Assembly (NCBI GenBank): GCA_905221605.1
Contig: CAJNDS010000779.1
Span: 946,501 to 982,500, forward strand
Source of the DNA: Symbiodinium natans
Taxonomy: Eukaryota > Sar > Dinophyceae > Suessiales > Symbiodiniaceae
Length of the DNA: 36,000 nucleotides
Direction of reading: 5' to 3'
The translations under genes were made by a program, and so were the position numbers. This document shows positions 29,601 to 35,200 of the stretch, in pieces; position 1 is the first letter of the stretch; each line of letters opens with the position of its first letter. Below the pieces are notes generated by a model. That model had not been told where the DNA came from, did no database searches, and saw nothing but the letters and a program-made list of their open reading frames with translations.

Positions 29601-32600
29601 TGATTCCACCTGGTGAGCTTGTCTCTCGGGTTTTCAGGGTTTAGGGTGCTTTTCTTTGCCACCAGCCTAGCTGACCTTGCGGCCACTCTGCAGGGAACTA
29701 TCTGGCTATGGTTTGCTGACATCTCGGGAAAAAACTGACGCGTCAACCAGAGTTCAGTACAGACAACACACTCAACAACCCTCACAACCCCTGGTTAGGG
29801 GGTCAGGGGAGATCAGGGTTCAGAACTCCTGGCGTCTCAGAAATTGCACCGGTTCGACATTACACCTTCATACGGTGTGAGTTTGAGCTGCACACTCCAC
29901 CACGGCGCCTCGAGAAGAATGCCATAGTGGCATCAGTCTCATCCCTTCAATGAGCCACTCGTTTTAGTCAGGATTGGATCTATATCCAGGTGCGGCTCCT
30001 TCTGTTTCATAACGCTGCAAGATTGGTAAAGACCCGCGTTAAACAACACCTAGGCGAGTTTTGGTCTGGATCACCATTGCTTGGGGATCGTGGTAAGGGA
30101 GAATCCTTCTTCCTCAATCTGTACAGTTGTGTCTTGTTTGGGAGCATACATATAGGTCCTCACCAACACTATCGTTTGGGTTTAGGTTGGGTTTAGGGTT
30201 CAGGGTTTAGATGGGTTTAGGGTTCAGGGTTTCTGGTGGAGGGTTGTTGAAGGAACTTATCCGCAAGAGGAAACCCTGCAGCTTTGGTGTCACTAGTCAC
30301 TCTGGGTTCGGGCAAGGGAGGGGCTATGCAATGGCCAGACGAATGAAATCAGACCAGACAGTCTTGCAAACCCTTCGACAAAGCAGGTTCCCCTTCAGCC
30401 ATCGACGATTTTCTTCCCCACCTCCAGCCAAGCCGGCGTCGCAGTGCTCTAGATCCACGCGCCCCCCGCGAAGGGCGACGCCGAGTGATGATTGGCTGGA
30501 GATGGCACCTGCACAGAAAGGTGCGGATGGCTCTCAGAAGGGCGCGAGCATCTCTCTGCACCAGGTGGGTGAGTTGGACCCAGGTTCCAGATTCAAGTAT
30601 GTCTTGGGGCGGGCGCAATCAAAGGAGGTTGTGACAAAGCTTTAAGAGACGACGTTTCTGTCTCCGCTGGGCTTTCGGCCACGGAAACAGTGAGAAATCG
30701 GAAGCGCGAGCGAATGTGCGGGATTCCTTGATTTTCAGACACGCAGCTGCCGGCAGCTGCGCTCCGAGAATCAAGAGCTGCCTGCCCCCTATGTGCTCAC
30801 TGAACTACGCACAGTTCACACTCGCAGCTGCAATCCCCTCTTGATCCCTGCTGGTTCTGCCAGGGGACATGAACAGATAATCGAAATCGTTCCTTCAGTA
30901 TTCTTAACCTCTGGAAATCTGGAGACTCACAAAAGCGACACGAATTCAACAACATGCGAACCGGAACACGTGATTCCTCCTAGCTTTTTCATACTCAGCA
31001 GCCACTTCACCGATCGCCACTCCGCTCTCAAATGCCCATCTCGTGTTATGGCAACTTACTTTCTGTTCCTCAACAGAAGCCCTGTTTTGGGTAGCGGGGC
31101 GTGGCATGAGCGGCATGACCTCCATGATCAGATCATGTGCTTCAACAGCGCGTCGCTTTAAGTTCTGATGCTAGGAGCCTCCATCAAAGCCCGCGGAAGC
31201 ATTCCGAATCGACATGTTGCCACCCGTGACCTCACAGGGGTGTGGGGATTGCCTTCGGGATTTCAAGGCCTCAGGGCTTGGATGCAGTTGCCACCCCCTG
31301 CGTGTCCTCGAAGGAGCCATGTCCCAAAATTTGATAGAGCTGGGCACTGGAGTAGATGGCACCTGCACCGGTTGACGGCAGCCGAACCCGACATCAAAGC
31401 TCGAAGCCCGAACCCCGGATAGACAAGACCCAACCTACTATTTGCTTAAGCAGCCCCAAAACAATAAAAGATCACAGTCCCTAGAAATTACCCCAATAAG
31501 GAAGAATATTCGTCTGTTGTTTTCTTTTTGGGGGGCGGGGGGGGGGGGGGGGGGGGGGGGGGGGCCGGGTTCCTAGCAATTGGTAGCAACTCTCAGCAAG
31601 GCAAGAGTCTTGCGGTTGGGCTCGGGTTTTCGTCTGATTTTGCCTTTGGGCCTCGTTGGCTGGGGCGAGCGAGAAACCACTTGAAGAAGGATCACCCCTC
31701 CGGTTCAAGGGTGGGCCTGAATTTTTCTGACGGAAGGTGATGGAACCTTCGATCACAGATCCCAGAATTCTGTACCATTGATTCATTCGCCTGTGAGCAC
31801 TGGCCCCTTCCCCTTCAGAGAGTATCCTCCATTGATGGACAACCGACACAGCCGAAGATCCAGGTTAACCTACCATTAGCCTTGTGTTTTGAAGAACCTT
31901 TGCGACCACGTTGGGATTGTTAGGTACACCTGTCGCCCAGCATGCCTCCATATCTGCTTGCAGTGCAAAGTTCACTGCGCAAGTCGCCGCCGGCGAGGGT
32001 GAAGGCACCTGTCGATTGTTTTTGGTTCTTGATTGATCGCAGGTGATGAAAGGCTTCGGAGTTTCCCAGGTTGCGTAGGGGCTTCGGCCTGGTTTCGACT
32101 GCTACTGGAAGACTGGCCAACCTGACCCAGCGGGGTTTAGGACTGTGGGTTCTTTTGCTCGCTTTGCAAACGAAAAATAAAATGCACCAAGCGACCGCCC
32201 ATCAGCGCAATGGCTCCTGGCGTGGCAGCGATGCTAAGGCGTCGCATGAGTGTACCAGAGCCCGGCACCCGACTGATTCAAGACAGCCAAGGAACTTTCC
32301 AGGGCTTATAGGCTTATAGAGTTCGGTCTCTGCATGTCTCTGCCGAACCGGAGATCGTTTCCACGTTTAAGACAGGCAGTGAAACACGACAAACACCATC
32401 CTTTATTACAGGCCCGCACGTCACACGTTCACGTTGTATTAAGGGTTTAAGTTCAAGGTTGAAAACACGGCTGTGGCTTGAAACATCTGCCGGCGGAGGG
32501 CTTAGGGGAGGAAGAGAGGAAAGGAAGAGGACATGAGTCCGAGTTGCACTTTGCACCATGACATGCTACTCTCAAGAACCGTTCATCCTCTCGGAATTCC

Positions 32601-34734
32601 CATTGCAATCTTGTTTCGATGGGCCGAATCTACCCCCAAGTCTTTATGGGCCCCCAACCCGGGCCGACACGGCCTCCGCTGGTGGCGCGGCAGCTGTCAA
32701 TCCGAAGGCTACCACCCAGGATGGAGACATTCTGGTGGGTAGCGATGGCACCTTTCCAAAAGCGCAGGGCTTCAGGAAGGAAGACAAAAAGAAGGAGCCA
32801 GGGGGGCGAGAGGGGGGCGGCGTTCTCTGCTACATGCAACTTCGATTTGCGAGTTTAAGGAGTTCTGAGGCAAGAATGAAATTGTTGGTCGCAGAAACAA
32901 AAGCTACCTAGTAAACATAGCGCACGTGCCTCCGAACTTCTTTGCAGTGGAGTTCCGGATGAGCACACTGCCCTTGTGCATCTCGAAGGAACCCTGCTGA
33001 AGGTAAATTGCACCGCCACCACAAACTCGGTATCCAAATTCTCCTTCCAGGCACGCAGCATGCCTGCTCACGACACTGCACTGTTTTGACAACTTGGCAT
33101 TCCCTGGACACACATCCACCAAATGGTTGGCGCATGCCATCAAATGTGCCTTCGCCGAGGGATTCGGTGTGCTCGCTTTCAAAGGTGCCACCCGTGACAA
33201 TCATGTCACCTCGAACCACCATTATTGCACCTTGCAAAGTGCATCTAGGAAAGACTGAGAATTCAATGCAAAAGATGCACCTCGAAAACCCGCATGTAGG
33301 AGTCACACAGGTGCTGTGTGCTGATCGGTACTTGTACATATTGAAAGCTTAGTGGGTTTTTGGCCCTTCTGTGGGTAATAAGGCTGCTTCACAGGTCAGG
33401 CTTCTGATATTTCACGGCTGGTGTCCTAGTAATTATCTCTGCCTGCCTCCTCGTTCACTGCTGGCTCCATGTACGAATAGGCGACCATCACGCAGGGAAA
33501 CATGGTATGCAGAGATTGCTCCTCTCGAGGCGGGTAGGCATCCGTCCGGACAACGTAGCTCCCTCAAACCCTCCACATAGGGATCCTCCCAAGACCCTCT
33601 GCCGACAACCCTCTGCTAGCAAGCACACTGGATGTGGATTTGGTTGAAGTTCTTACGGTATCTTATGGAGTTCAAGGCTCTAGGCTTCATAATTTAAGTC
33701 CAGCATTTAGCACCGCATGTGAGGCCTCCAGTTCCACTGACAACGTAGGCCTTGATGATGGAAAGGTTGCCGCCCGAAACCTCAAAGCTTTCCCCACGCT
33801 CGCCCTCTTCTGGTCCCATCGCGAAAATGGCACCTGCTGTGGAGCCACGGGGGTCTGAGTACCGCTGCACTTTTGCCAGCGTCATGCATGCCTAAGCCTG
33901 TTTTGAAGGTCTGGATAAAGAATGCCTAGAGACGGCACTGCTTAAGACTCTTTGGTTTATGTTCTGACCCTGATCTGTAAGGAAAATAATGATTGTTTGG
34001 TTATTTCCAAAGAGGTCCCCCAAGAAAAATGTTTCAGAGCAACCCCCATACGGAGCGGTGTGGCGAAGGGTAGGGGATGCTGGATTAGGGTTTAGGGTTT
34101 AAGGTTTAGGGTTTAGGGTTTAGAGTTTAGGGTTCAGGGTTCAGGGTTTAGGGGGTTTTTGGAGGCTTGTCGCATTGTTATTCTTTTGTCGCCTGCGTCT
34201 CCACTCATGTGCCCGTGAGGATGGGGAATGCGGGTGCGGGCGTCTCCCTTGTCGGGGCCACTACGGACAAGATAGGGTTTACGGTTTAGGGTTTCTTCCT
34301 AAACTTGGAAAACTCCTTCATGAGCTTGCTGCACGGCATCGTCCTGAAACAATCCCAGCGAGGATTCTAGCTGAAAATATATAGTTGCGAAGATAGCGCT
34401 TCGATTTCTTTTCAACTGGCGCGACGCGATGCTCTTCTGCTTCGGTTTTGGTTGGCTGCACCTCCACCAGTCTGGCTCATGGTGTCCTGGATCAGGACTT
34501 GGCCACCACTGAAATTCGCACCCTGCCTGGCATAGACCCCACCTTGCAAGGACATCGACAAGAACATGATGTTTTGCCATGCAGTGGGACGCCGCAACCA
34601 AGGGGGCTGGGACTCAGGAAAGGCGAAAACCCAAAGAAAACTGAAACGAAACCTGCAATCCCTAAACCAGTCACGATCGCGCCTCCGGCAATCTGGGAGG
34701 TGGCGTGACGGACCGTCATGTCACCGCCAGAAAC
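16955..34734 (-). CDS. Large multi-exon gene: beta-helix repeats, Cys-rich region, polytopic membrane C-terminus (partial, hand-assembled)
   Basis: Thirty-five candidate exons (listed separately) give about 2.9 kb of coding sequence over 17.8 kb. The order is: one-repeat exons with GAI/GGV...VSGGNLSI...GG modules, which suggest a right-handed beta-helix as in polymorphic-outer-membrane or pectin-lyase-like proteins; then CxxC-rich exons resembling ephrin-receptor-like/GCC2-GCC3 repeats; then about ten hydrophobic exons. This is the layout of large surface or adhesion-type membrane proteins that are abundant in dinoflagellates; the function is unknown. Nearly all acceptors are AG followed by G, and GC donors are at least as common as GT. 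I used frame continuity to choose among candidate splice sites, so it is not independent proof. Neither the N-terminus (no start or signal peptide seen) nor the C-terminus was found. Two adjacent genes are possible; the weakest join is at 28.1/27.7 kb. One exon (25622-25788) needs a 1-base correction. Confidence 0.7.
17060..17215. repeat. AT-rich microsatellite
   Basis: (TA)n with interspersed CA and two copies of a TTCTACCTGT phrase, inside the intron between exons 34 and 35. ORFs here (YIYIYI) are not genes. Confidence 0.9.
17433..17459. repeat. C homopolymer, 27 bp
   Basis: Uninterrupted C run in the exon 34-35 intron, followed by CACCCCCCCG. A second C-rich patch (CCCCCGCC repeats) is at about 17811-17866. 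Confidence 0.95.
17502..17537 (-). CDS. Exon 34: short membrane exon
   Basis: 36 nt; encodes VMIFLILGLAVH. Acceptor CTAAG/GTGAT; GC donor CAT/GCCTT is tentative. Confidence 0.5.
18223..18342 (-). CDS. Exon 33: membrane-helix exon
   Basis: 120 nt, phase 0 at both ends; encodes SSEIALLALALTMTGLTTTL then VANDLHWARS. Acceptor TGAAG/GTCGA, GT donor CTG/GTGCCT. Together with exon 32 this is the most family-like part of the membrane region. Confidence 0.72.
18540..18643 (-). CDS. Exon 32: membrane-helix exon
   Basis: It encodes LQMEAVSLILTASAGLHYYF followed by QPYK, ending at a GC donor (AAG/GCTGG). The 5' edge may be 18614 (TAAG/GCCCT, obeys AG-G, phase 0) or 18643 (phase 1). An exon may be missing between 18.7 and 19.9 kb. 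Confidence 0.65.
18926..19025. repeat. TGTAGGG variant telomere-like array
   Basis: GGGTGTAGGGTGT and TTTAGGG copies mixed. It sits in the interval between exons 31 and 32. Confidence 0.8.
19348..19459. repeat. Imperfect inverted repeat
   Basis: GGTAGCCCGGTACCC (19348-19362) is mirrored by GGGTACTGGGCTACC (19445-19459). The motif GGTACCC...TGATATTCAGGGTACCCC also resembles the centre of the foldback at 20413-20515, so the two may be related. Confidence 0.55.
19619..19916. repeat. TTTAGGG arrays with a CT microsatellite
   Basis: TTTAGGG runs at 19619-19677 and 19823-19915, with (TC)n at about 19795-19813 between them. Both read TTTAGGG on the plus strand. Confidence 0.92.
19944..19973 (-). 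CDS. Exon 31 (weak): very short exon
   Basis: 30 nt; encodes LQSRLLRVG in the frame that continues exon 30, with GT donor GGAG/GTGGGA. A second frame over the same DNA reads WEAYRVDCSVWEVGEAMQ, so the frame is not certain. Confidence 0.4.
20022..20058. repeat. CCCTAAA array abutting the donor of exon 30
   Basis: Five CCCTAAA copies end 4 nt from the exon 30 donor, so the sense strand of the intron begins GTTTAATTAGGGTTTAGGG. Confidence 0.88.
20062..20128 (-). CDS. Exon 30: loop exon
   Basis: 67 nt; encodes VQFRQEPMRPHVAYLMQAAS. Acceptor CCTAG/GTCCA, GT donor AAGG/GTTTAATTAGGG, where the donor runs straight into telomere-like repeats. Confidence 0.58.
20413..20515. mobile_element. Foldback (MITE-like) element, about 103 bp
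   Basis: Starts TGGGTGGTTGTCAAAATTAT and ends ATAATTTTGACAGCCACCCA, which are inverted repeats with one mismatch in the first 20 bp. The arms extend imperfectly to GGTACC near the centre. No coding capacity. CA on each side is the only flank match. Confidence 0.65.
20727..20775. repeat. CCCTAAA array
   Basis: About seven CCCTAAA copies in the intron after exon 29. Confidence 0.9.
20805..20903 (-). CDS. Exon 29: long membrane-helix exon
   Basis: 99 nt, phase 0 at both ends; encodes APEIPEAREALVVASVCACF then ALGAGSWLYVAAW. Acceptor TTCAG/GCCCC. GC donor TGG/GCCTAC; the frame runs on to a TAA at about 20784. Between exons 28 and 29 (1.4 kb) another exon is possible near 21450-21480 (ELHWDFLPPGPAAAVLAAW). 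Confidence 0.62.
20904..21058. repeat. GGTCTGAAG nonamer array and TTTAGGG repeats
   Basis: Five copies of a 9-bp unit, GGTCTGAAG (about 20908-20948), directly precede exon 29 in transcription order. TTTAGGG copies follow at 20951-20985 and 21014-21055. Confidence 0.85.
21634..21715. repeat. Tandem duplication of 41 bp
   Basis: 21634-21674 and 21675-21715 differ at one position (CCACTTAG versus CCACGTAG). The duplication is recent by its identity and lies in the large intron between exons 28 and 29. Confidence 0.92.
21823..21991. repeat. CCCTAAA array, about 170 bp
   Basis: Mostly CCCTAAA with CCCTAAAA and CCCTAAG variants. In the sense strand of the gene it is TTTAGGG, on the donor side of the exon 28-29 intron. 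Confidence 0.92.
22178..22282. repeat. Two diverged copies of a telomere-like composite unit
   Basis: The phrase AGGGCCCCT(G/A)AACCCTAAA followed by AACGGGGAA and a GG(A/T)CCC occurs at about 22179 and 22237, so a larger unit containing CCCTAAA was duplicated. Confidence 0.7.
22303..22341 (-). CDS. Exon 28: short exon
   Basis: 39 nt, phase 0 at both ends; encodes AFTAAFGKQLRPK. Acceptor GGCAG/GCCTT, GT donor AAA/GTCTGA. Confidence 0.6.
22365..22591. repeat. Inverted pair of telomere-like arrays in one intron
   Basis: TTTAGGG at 22365-22401 and CCCTAAA/CCCAAAA at 22540-22591, within the 260-bp intron between exons 27 and 28. In the transcript the first would be CCCUAAA near the acceptor and the second UUUAGGG/UUUUGGG near the donor. 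Confidence 0.85.
22602..22678 (-). CDS. Exon 27: membrane-helix exon
   Basis: 77 nt; encodes VAKAGLGVLKGGWLAAVVG and TNVFLP. The 5' edge is uncertain (acceptors at CTGAAG, CCAAG or TAAAG).  The GC donor CCG/GCTGGG joins it to exon 28 to give NVFLPAFTAAFG. A 400-bp TTTAGGG array lies 13 nt from the acceptor and CCCTAAA repeats lie 12 nt from the donor. Confidence 0.62.
22692..23092. repeat. Largest TTTAGGG array, about 400 bp
   Basis: More than 50 heptamers with rare TTTTGGG, TTTATGG and TTAGAGGG variants. It ends 13 nt from the exon 27 acceptor. Confidence 0.95.
23493..23583 (-). CDS. Exon 26: membrane-helix exon
   Basis: 91 nt; encodes ECLLALMGMEKTVHHAHVLM and then SIWPAVLVAT. Acceptor CGGAG/GAGTG. 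GC donor at 23493 or GT donor at 23486. Confidence 0.62.
23672..23699. repeat. CCCTAAA array
   Basis: Four copies, 20 nt after the donor of exon 25. Confidence 0.9.
23719..23810 (-). CDS. Exon 25: hydrophobic exon
   Basis: 92 nt; contains SAQDLLEYFLLPVDIAQGQ. The acceptor GCGAG/CAAGC lacks the usual G, and the GC donor TCA/GCAGA was chosen by phase, so both edges are tentative. TTTAGGG repeats begin about 14 nt before the acceptor and CCCTAAA repeats start 20 nt after the donor. Confidence 0.55.
23825..24240. repeat. TTTAGGG arrays including a TTAGGGG block
   Basis: TTTAGGG at 23825-23933, a block of TTAGGGG at about 23995-24036, TTGAGGGG variants and TTTAGGG at 24080-24230. All read TTTAGGG on the plus strand and fill most of the exon 24-25 intron. 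Confidence 0.93.
24323..24411 (-). CDS. Exon 24: loop and hydrophobic exon
   Basis: 89 nt; encodes SGAMQTQAFQSLQQGTQAGV and then LLSAVSNWA. Acceptor TAGAG/GTCTG, GT donor GCAG/GTCTG. A TTTAGGG array begins 45 nt upstream of the acceptor. Confidence 0.65.
24456..24571. repeat. TTTAGGG array
   Basis: Sixteen or so perfect copies in the intron before exon 24. Confidence 0.95.
24884..24931 (-). CDS. Exon 23: membrane-helix exon
   Basis: 48 nt; encodes LMAFAAVAGVAMPPC. Acceptor CCGAG/GCTGA; the 3' edge (GC donor TGCCC/GCAAAG) is uncertain. Confidence 0.55.
25119..25171 (-). CDS. Exon 22: loop exon
   Basis: 53 nt; encodes VTGAKAERAASATLLNQ. Acceptor CCGAG/GTCAC; the GC donor CAGCT/GCTTG joins it to exon 23 to give LLNQLLMAF. 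Confidence 0.6.
25390..25455 (-). CDS. Exon 21: membrane-helix exon
   Basis: 66 nt, phase 0 at both ends; encodes VVRYVAFYIIKNLALFASAV. Acceptor GGGAG/GTGGT, good GT donor AGT/GTAAGG. Confidence 0.7.
25622..25788 (-). CDS. Exon 20: last CxxC pairs and first membrane helix, with an apparent 1-base insertion
   Basis: The first part reads CTRCMEDHARGDSNVLQCVE (two CxxC pairs). The second part, one base out of frame, reads VQFLFLFMISSTILTILVV, a clear membrane helix. The frame changes at a run of four C on the plus strand (25698-25701); one base fewer there would make the exon continuous. The 3' edge is uncertain: a GA donor at 25622 keeps phase. A 40-nt intron would be the alternative explanation. 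Confidence 0.6.
26108..26151 (-). CDS. Exon 19: short Cys-rich exon
   Basis: 44 nt; encodes VIIPMCSGGYTGPG and leaves in phase 2 at a GC donor (GGGTG/GCGGA). CSGGYTGPG is EGF/ephrin-receptor-like. Confidence 0.55.
26186..26212. repeat. Short CCCTAAA array
   Basis: Three to four copies in the 123-bp intron between exons 18 and 19. Confidence 0.88.
26275..26315 (-). CDS. Exon 18: short linker exon
   Basis: 41 nt; encodes LLNASSGPGEPVQ between the CPGG of exon 17 and the CSGG of exon 19. Acceptor CATGAG/GCCTG, GT donor CAG/GTGCGG. Another frame over the same DNA is Cys-rich (HEACSTPARALANPCRCGKG), so the frame choice rests on phase continuity. Confidence 0.5.
26530..26644. repeat. TTGAGGG array with TTTAGGG ends
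   Basis: About 14 TTGAGGG copies bordered at both ends by TTTAGGG, the same variant and the same architecture as 301-551 more than 26 kb away. Confidence 0.92.
26661..26736 (-). CDS. Exon 17: Cys-rich exon with CPSDLACPGG
   Basis: 76 nt; encodes VVLDPLRADDLSEWYQ followed by CPSDLACPGG, typical of GCC2/GCC3-like regions in protist surface proteins. Acceptor CCCAG/GTCGT, donor GGAG/GCCAC. A TTGAGGG array begins 16 nt after the donor. Confidence 0.72.
27375..27475 (-). CDS. Exon 16: Cys-rich exon
   Basis: 101 nt; encodes TSCTRCPAVSNVTISCEP and ends VPAGFM. It joins exon 15 in phase 1 (acceptor GTAAG/GACTC) and leaves in phase 0 at a GC donor (ATG/GCTCG). Two CCCTAAA copies lie in the 132-nt intron before it. 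Confidence 0.65.
27608..27672 (-). CDS. Exon 15: Cys-rich exon
   Basis: 65 nt; encodes CGRGLGWVNKQGEASCQSCS, whose C...C-x2-C spacing resembles ephrin-receptor-like repeats. Acceptor CTCAG/GTGCG, donor AAAG/GCCAC. Confidence 0.65.
27701..27818. repeat. About 51-bp tandem repeat headed by a palindrome
   Basis: TTCCCTTGCAAGGAAA (27701), TTCCCTTTAAGGAAA (27753) and TTCCCTTACAAGGAAA (27803) are near-perfect palindromes spaced 50-52 bp. The intervening AGTG...TT...TGAAAC.ATTT.TGAA is also shared. Located in the exon 14-15 intron, just upstream of exon 15. Confidence 0.8.
28125..28488 (-). CDS. Exon 14: large exon with about five beta-helix repeats
   Basis: The longest exon of the gene. After CTGAG it reads GSIYVRNGSMTV, then GVYVGRSARFEAGL, CLYVLGNLTVRGTSLF, ALSAQGDLKVQDM and IFVTLGNASVASLRV, each separated by GG or AG. 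The 3' edge is uncertain: a GC donor at TTGCG/GCCGG (28125) keeps phase with exon 15, and GT donors at 28097 or nearby are alternatives. The frame stays open to 27989. No intron interrupts these repeats, unlike the upstream ones. Confidence 0.75.
28539..28643 (-). CDS. Exon 13 (probable)
   Basis: Open in the expected frame for 105 nt, phase 1 at both ends; contains LGDVRTMYSAFFHTVTDGHW and ends SSNG at a GT donor (AATG/GTGAGG). The repeat signature is weak. An alternative acceptor at 28661 (AACAG/GGCGC) obeys the AG-G rule and keeps the frame. Confidence 0.5.
28795..29160. repeat. Minisatellite, about 26-bp unit
   Basis: Fourteen or so imperfect copies of TGGAGTGCCCAACCCCAGAG plus a CTCCC-type tail, in the exon 12-13 intron. 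The repeat is free of stops in several frames, so long ORFs on both strands (28714-29298 plus, 28710-29303 minus) result; I do not regard them as genes. Confidence 0.88.
29532..29609 (-). CDS. Exon 12: beta-helix repeat
   Basis: 78 nt, phase 1 at both ends; encodes GGISLDNGDLHVAGAFSCR and ends KKGG. Acceptor CACCAG/GTGGA, donor GGAG/GCACC. Telomere-like repeats lie within 40 nt on both sides. Confidence 0.7.
30422..30508 (-). CDS. Exon 11: beta-helix repeat
   Basis: 87 nt, phase 1 at both ends; encodes GAISSQSSLGVALRGGRVDL and ends LAGG. Acceptor GTGCAG/GTGCC, GT donor GGAG/GTGGG. Confidence 0.75.
31179..31230 (-). CDS. Exon 10: second half of the split repeat
   Basis: 52 nt; encodes VTGGNMSIRNASAGFDGG. 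It enters in phase 0 after TGTGAG and leaves in phase 1 at GGAG before GCTCC. The same module is continuous with its first half in exon 3. Confidence 0.72.
31295..31362 (-). CDS. Exon 9: first half of a split beta-helix repeat
   Basis: It encodes GAIYSSAQLYQILGHGSFE. The 3' edge shown uses a GT donor (GGGG/GTGGC) that adds DTQG. A GA donor at 31307 would end exactly at SFE and match uninterrupted exon 3 without an insertion. Both leave phase 0. Confidence 0.65.
31530..31564. repeat. G homopolymer, about 35 bp
   Basis: G run with one C at 31536, in the exon 8-9 intron. Another G run is at 21292-21306, and a C run at 27187-27198. Confidence 0.95.
31946..32008 (-). CDS. Exon 8: short beta-helix repeat
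   Basis: 63 nt, phase 1 at both ends; encodes GAFTLAGGDLRSELCTASRY and ends GG. Acceptor GACAG/GTGCC, donor GGAG/GCATG. Confidence 0.65.
32163..32216 (-). CDS. Exon 7 (weak): short beta-helix-like exon
   Basis: It encodes GAIALMGGRLVHFIFRLQ, 54 nt if a GC donor (CAAA/GCGAG) is used. The acceptor CGCCAG/GAGCC fits the family, but the usual closing GG is absent, so the exon or its 3' edge is uncertain. Confidence 0.4.
32674..32751 (-). CDS. Exon 6: beta-helix repeat
   Basis: 78 nt, phase 1 at both ends; encodes GAIATHQNVSILGGSLRID and ends SGG. Acceptor GAAAG/GTGCC, donor GGAG/GCCGT. Confidence 0.75.
32930..33043 (-). CDS. Exon 5: beta-helix repeat
   Basis: 114 nt, phase 1 at both ends; encodes EFGYRVCGGGAIYLQQGSFE and then VLIRNSTAKKFGG. 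The acceptor GGAAG/GAGAA follows the AG-G rule; an alternative 3' splice site 18 nt inside is possible. Donor GGAG/GCACG. Confidence 0.72.
33150..33230 (-). CDS. Exon 4: beta-helix repeat
   Basis: 81 nt, phase 1 at both ends; encodes GAIMVVRGDMIVTGGTFES. The donor GAAG/GCACA is GC; a GT donor further down (after PFG) would add about 12 residues in the same phase. Confidence 0.72.
33726..33833 (-). CDS. Exon 3: complete long beta-helix repeat
   Basis: 108 nt, phase 1 at both ends, acceptor CAGCAG/GTGCC, donor GGAG/GCCTC. It encodes GAIFAMGPEEGERGESFE followed directly by VSGGNLSIIKAYVV. Exons 9 and 10 encode the same repeat type split by an intron between E and V. Confidence 0.78.
34086..34155. 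repeat. TTTAGGG array, degenerate
   Basis: TTTAGGG with TTTAAGG, TTTAGAG and TTCAGGG variants in the exon 2-3 intron; a short further stretch is at 34275-34294. Confidence 0.85.
34462..34542 (-). CDS. Exon 2: complete beta-helix repeat
   Basis: 81 nt, phase 1 at both ends; encodes GVYARQGANFSGGQVLIQD and ends TGG. The donor GGAG/GTGCAG is a canonical GT at the same place where most sister exons have GC. Confidence 0.75.
34683..34734 (-). CDS. Exon 1 (first seen): half beta-helix repeat
   Basis: It encodes VSGGDMTVRHATSQIAGG, 52 nt, entering in phase 0 after CTGCAG and leaving in phase 1 at GGAG before a GC donor. Same length and content as exon 10, the second half of a split repeat, so an upstream half exon is expected but was not found. 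Confidence 0.65.
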
Positions 34735-34848
34735 CTGCAGGAGTCCAAGTCCTAGCCCTGGTTGCCTGGGAAACCATGCTGCCAAGGGTTAGATAAACTC
34801 CCCGGCGAATGTAAACACAACACCATGGACAGGCTCCTGGTACAATCG

Positions 34849-34906
34849 GGTTTAGGGTTTAGGGTTTAGGGTTTAGGGTTTAGGGTTTAGGGTTTAGGGT
34901 TTAGGG
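34849..34906. repeat. TTTAGGG array
   Basis: Eight perfect copies about 115 nt upstream of the first seen exon. Confidence 0.93.
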
Positions 34907-35200
34907 TCACCGCAGTGAGAAACGACGAAAAGCTATCTGCTCACAGTTTTCTCGGTTGGCACACCAGTAGCTTGGGATGCTGTCGGGACCTGATCCTCTG
35001 CAAAACGAGCATGCGCTGGCGATTCCAAAGGCAATCTCATGCCGTGGCTGGCACTGACAAACTAAATTTCGTGCCCTACGTGGCCAAGGTTGCTTGAATT
35101 GCCTAATGTTAGCTGCTAGCGCTCCATCCATGGCAATACAGTTGGAACTTTCTGCTGATGCTGTAATGGCAAATGTCTACTAATGTTGCTACATTGGCAA
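34907..35200. other. Anonymous DNA, possible upstream exon
   Basis: The minus strand contains an open stretch with IAFGIASACSFCRGSG (within 34907-35131), but no beta-helix module or splice pair could be recognised. The expected half exon before exon 1 was not found here. Confidence 0.3.
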
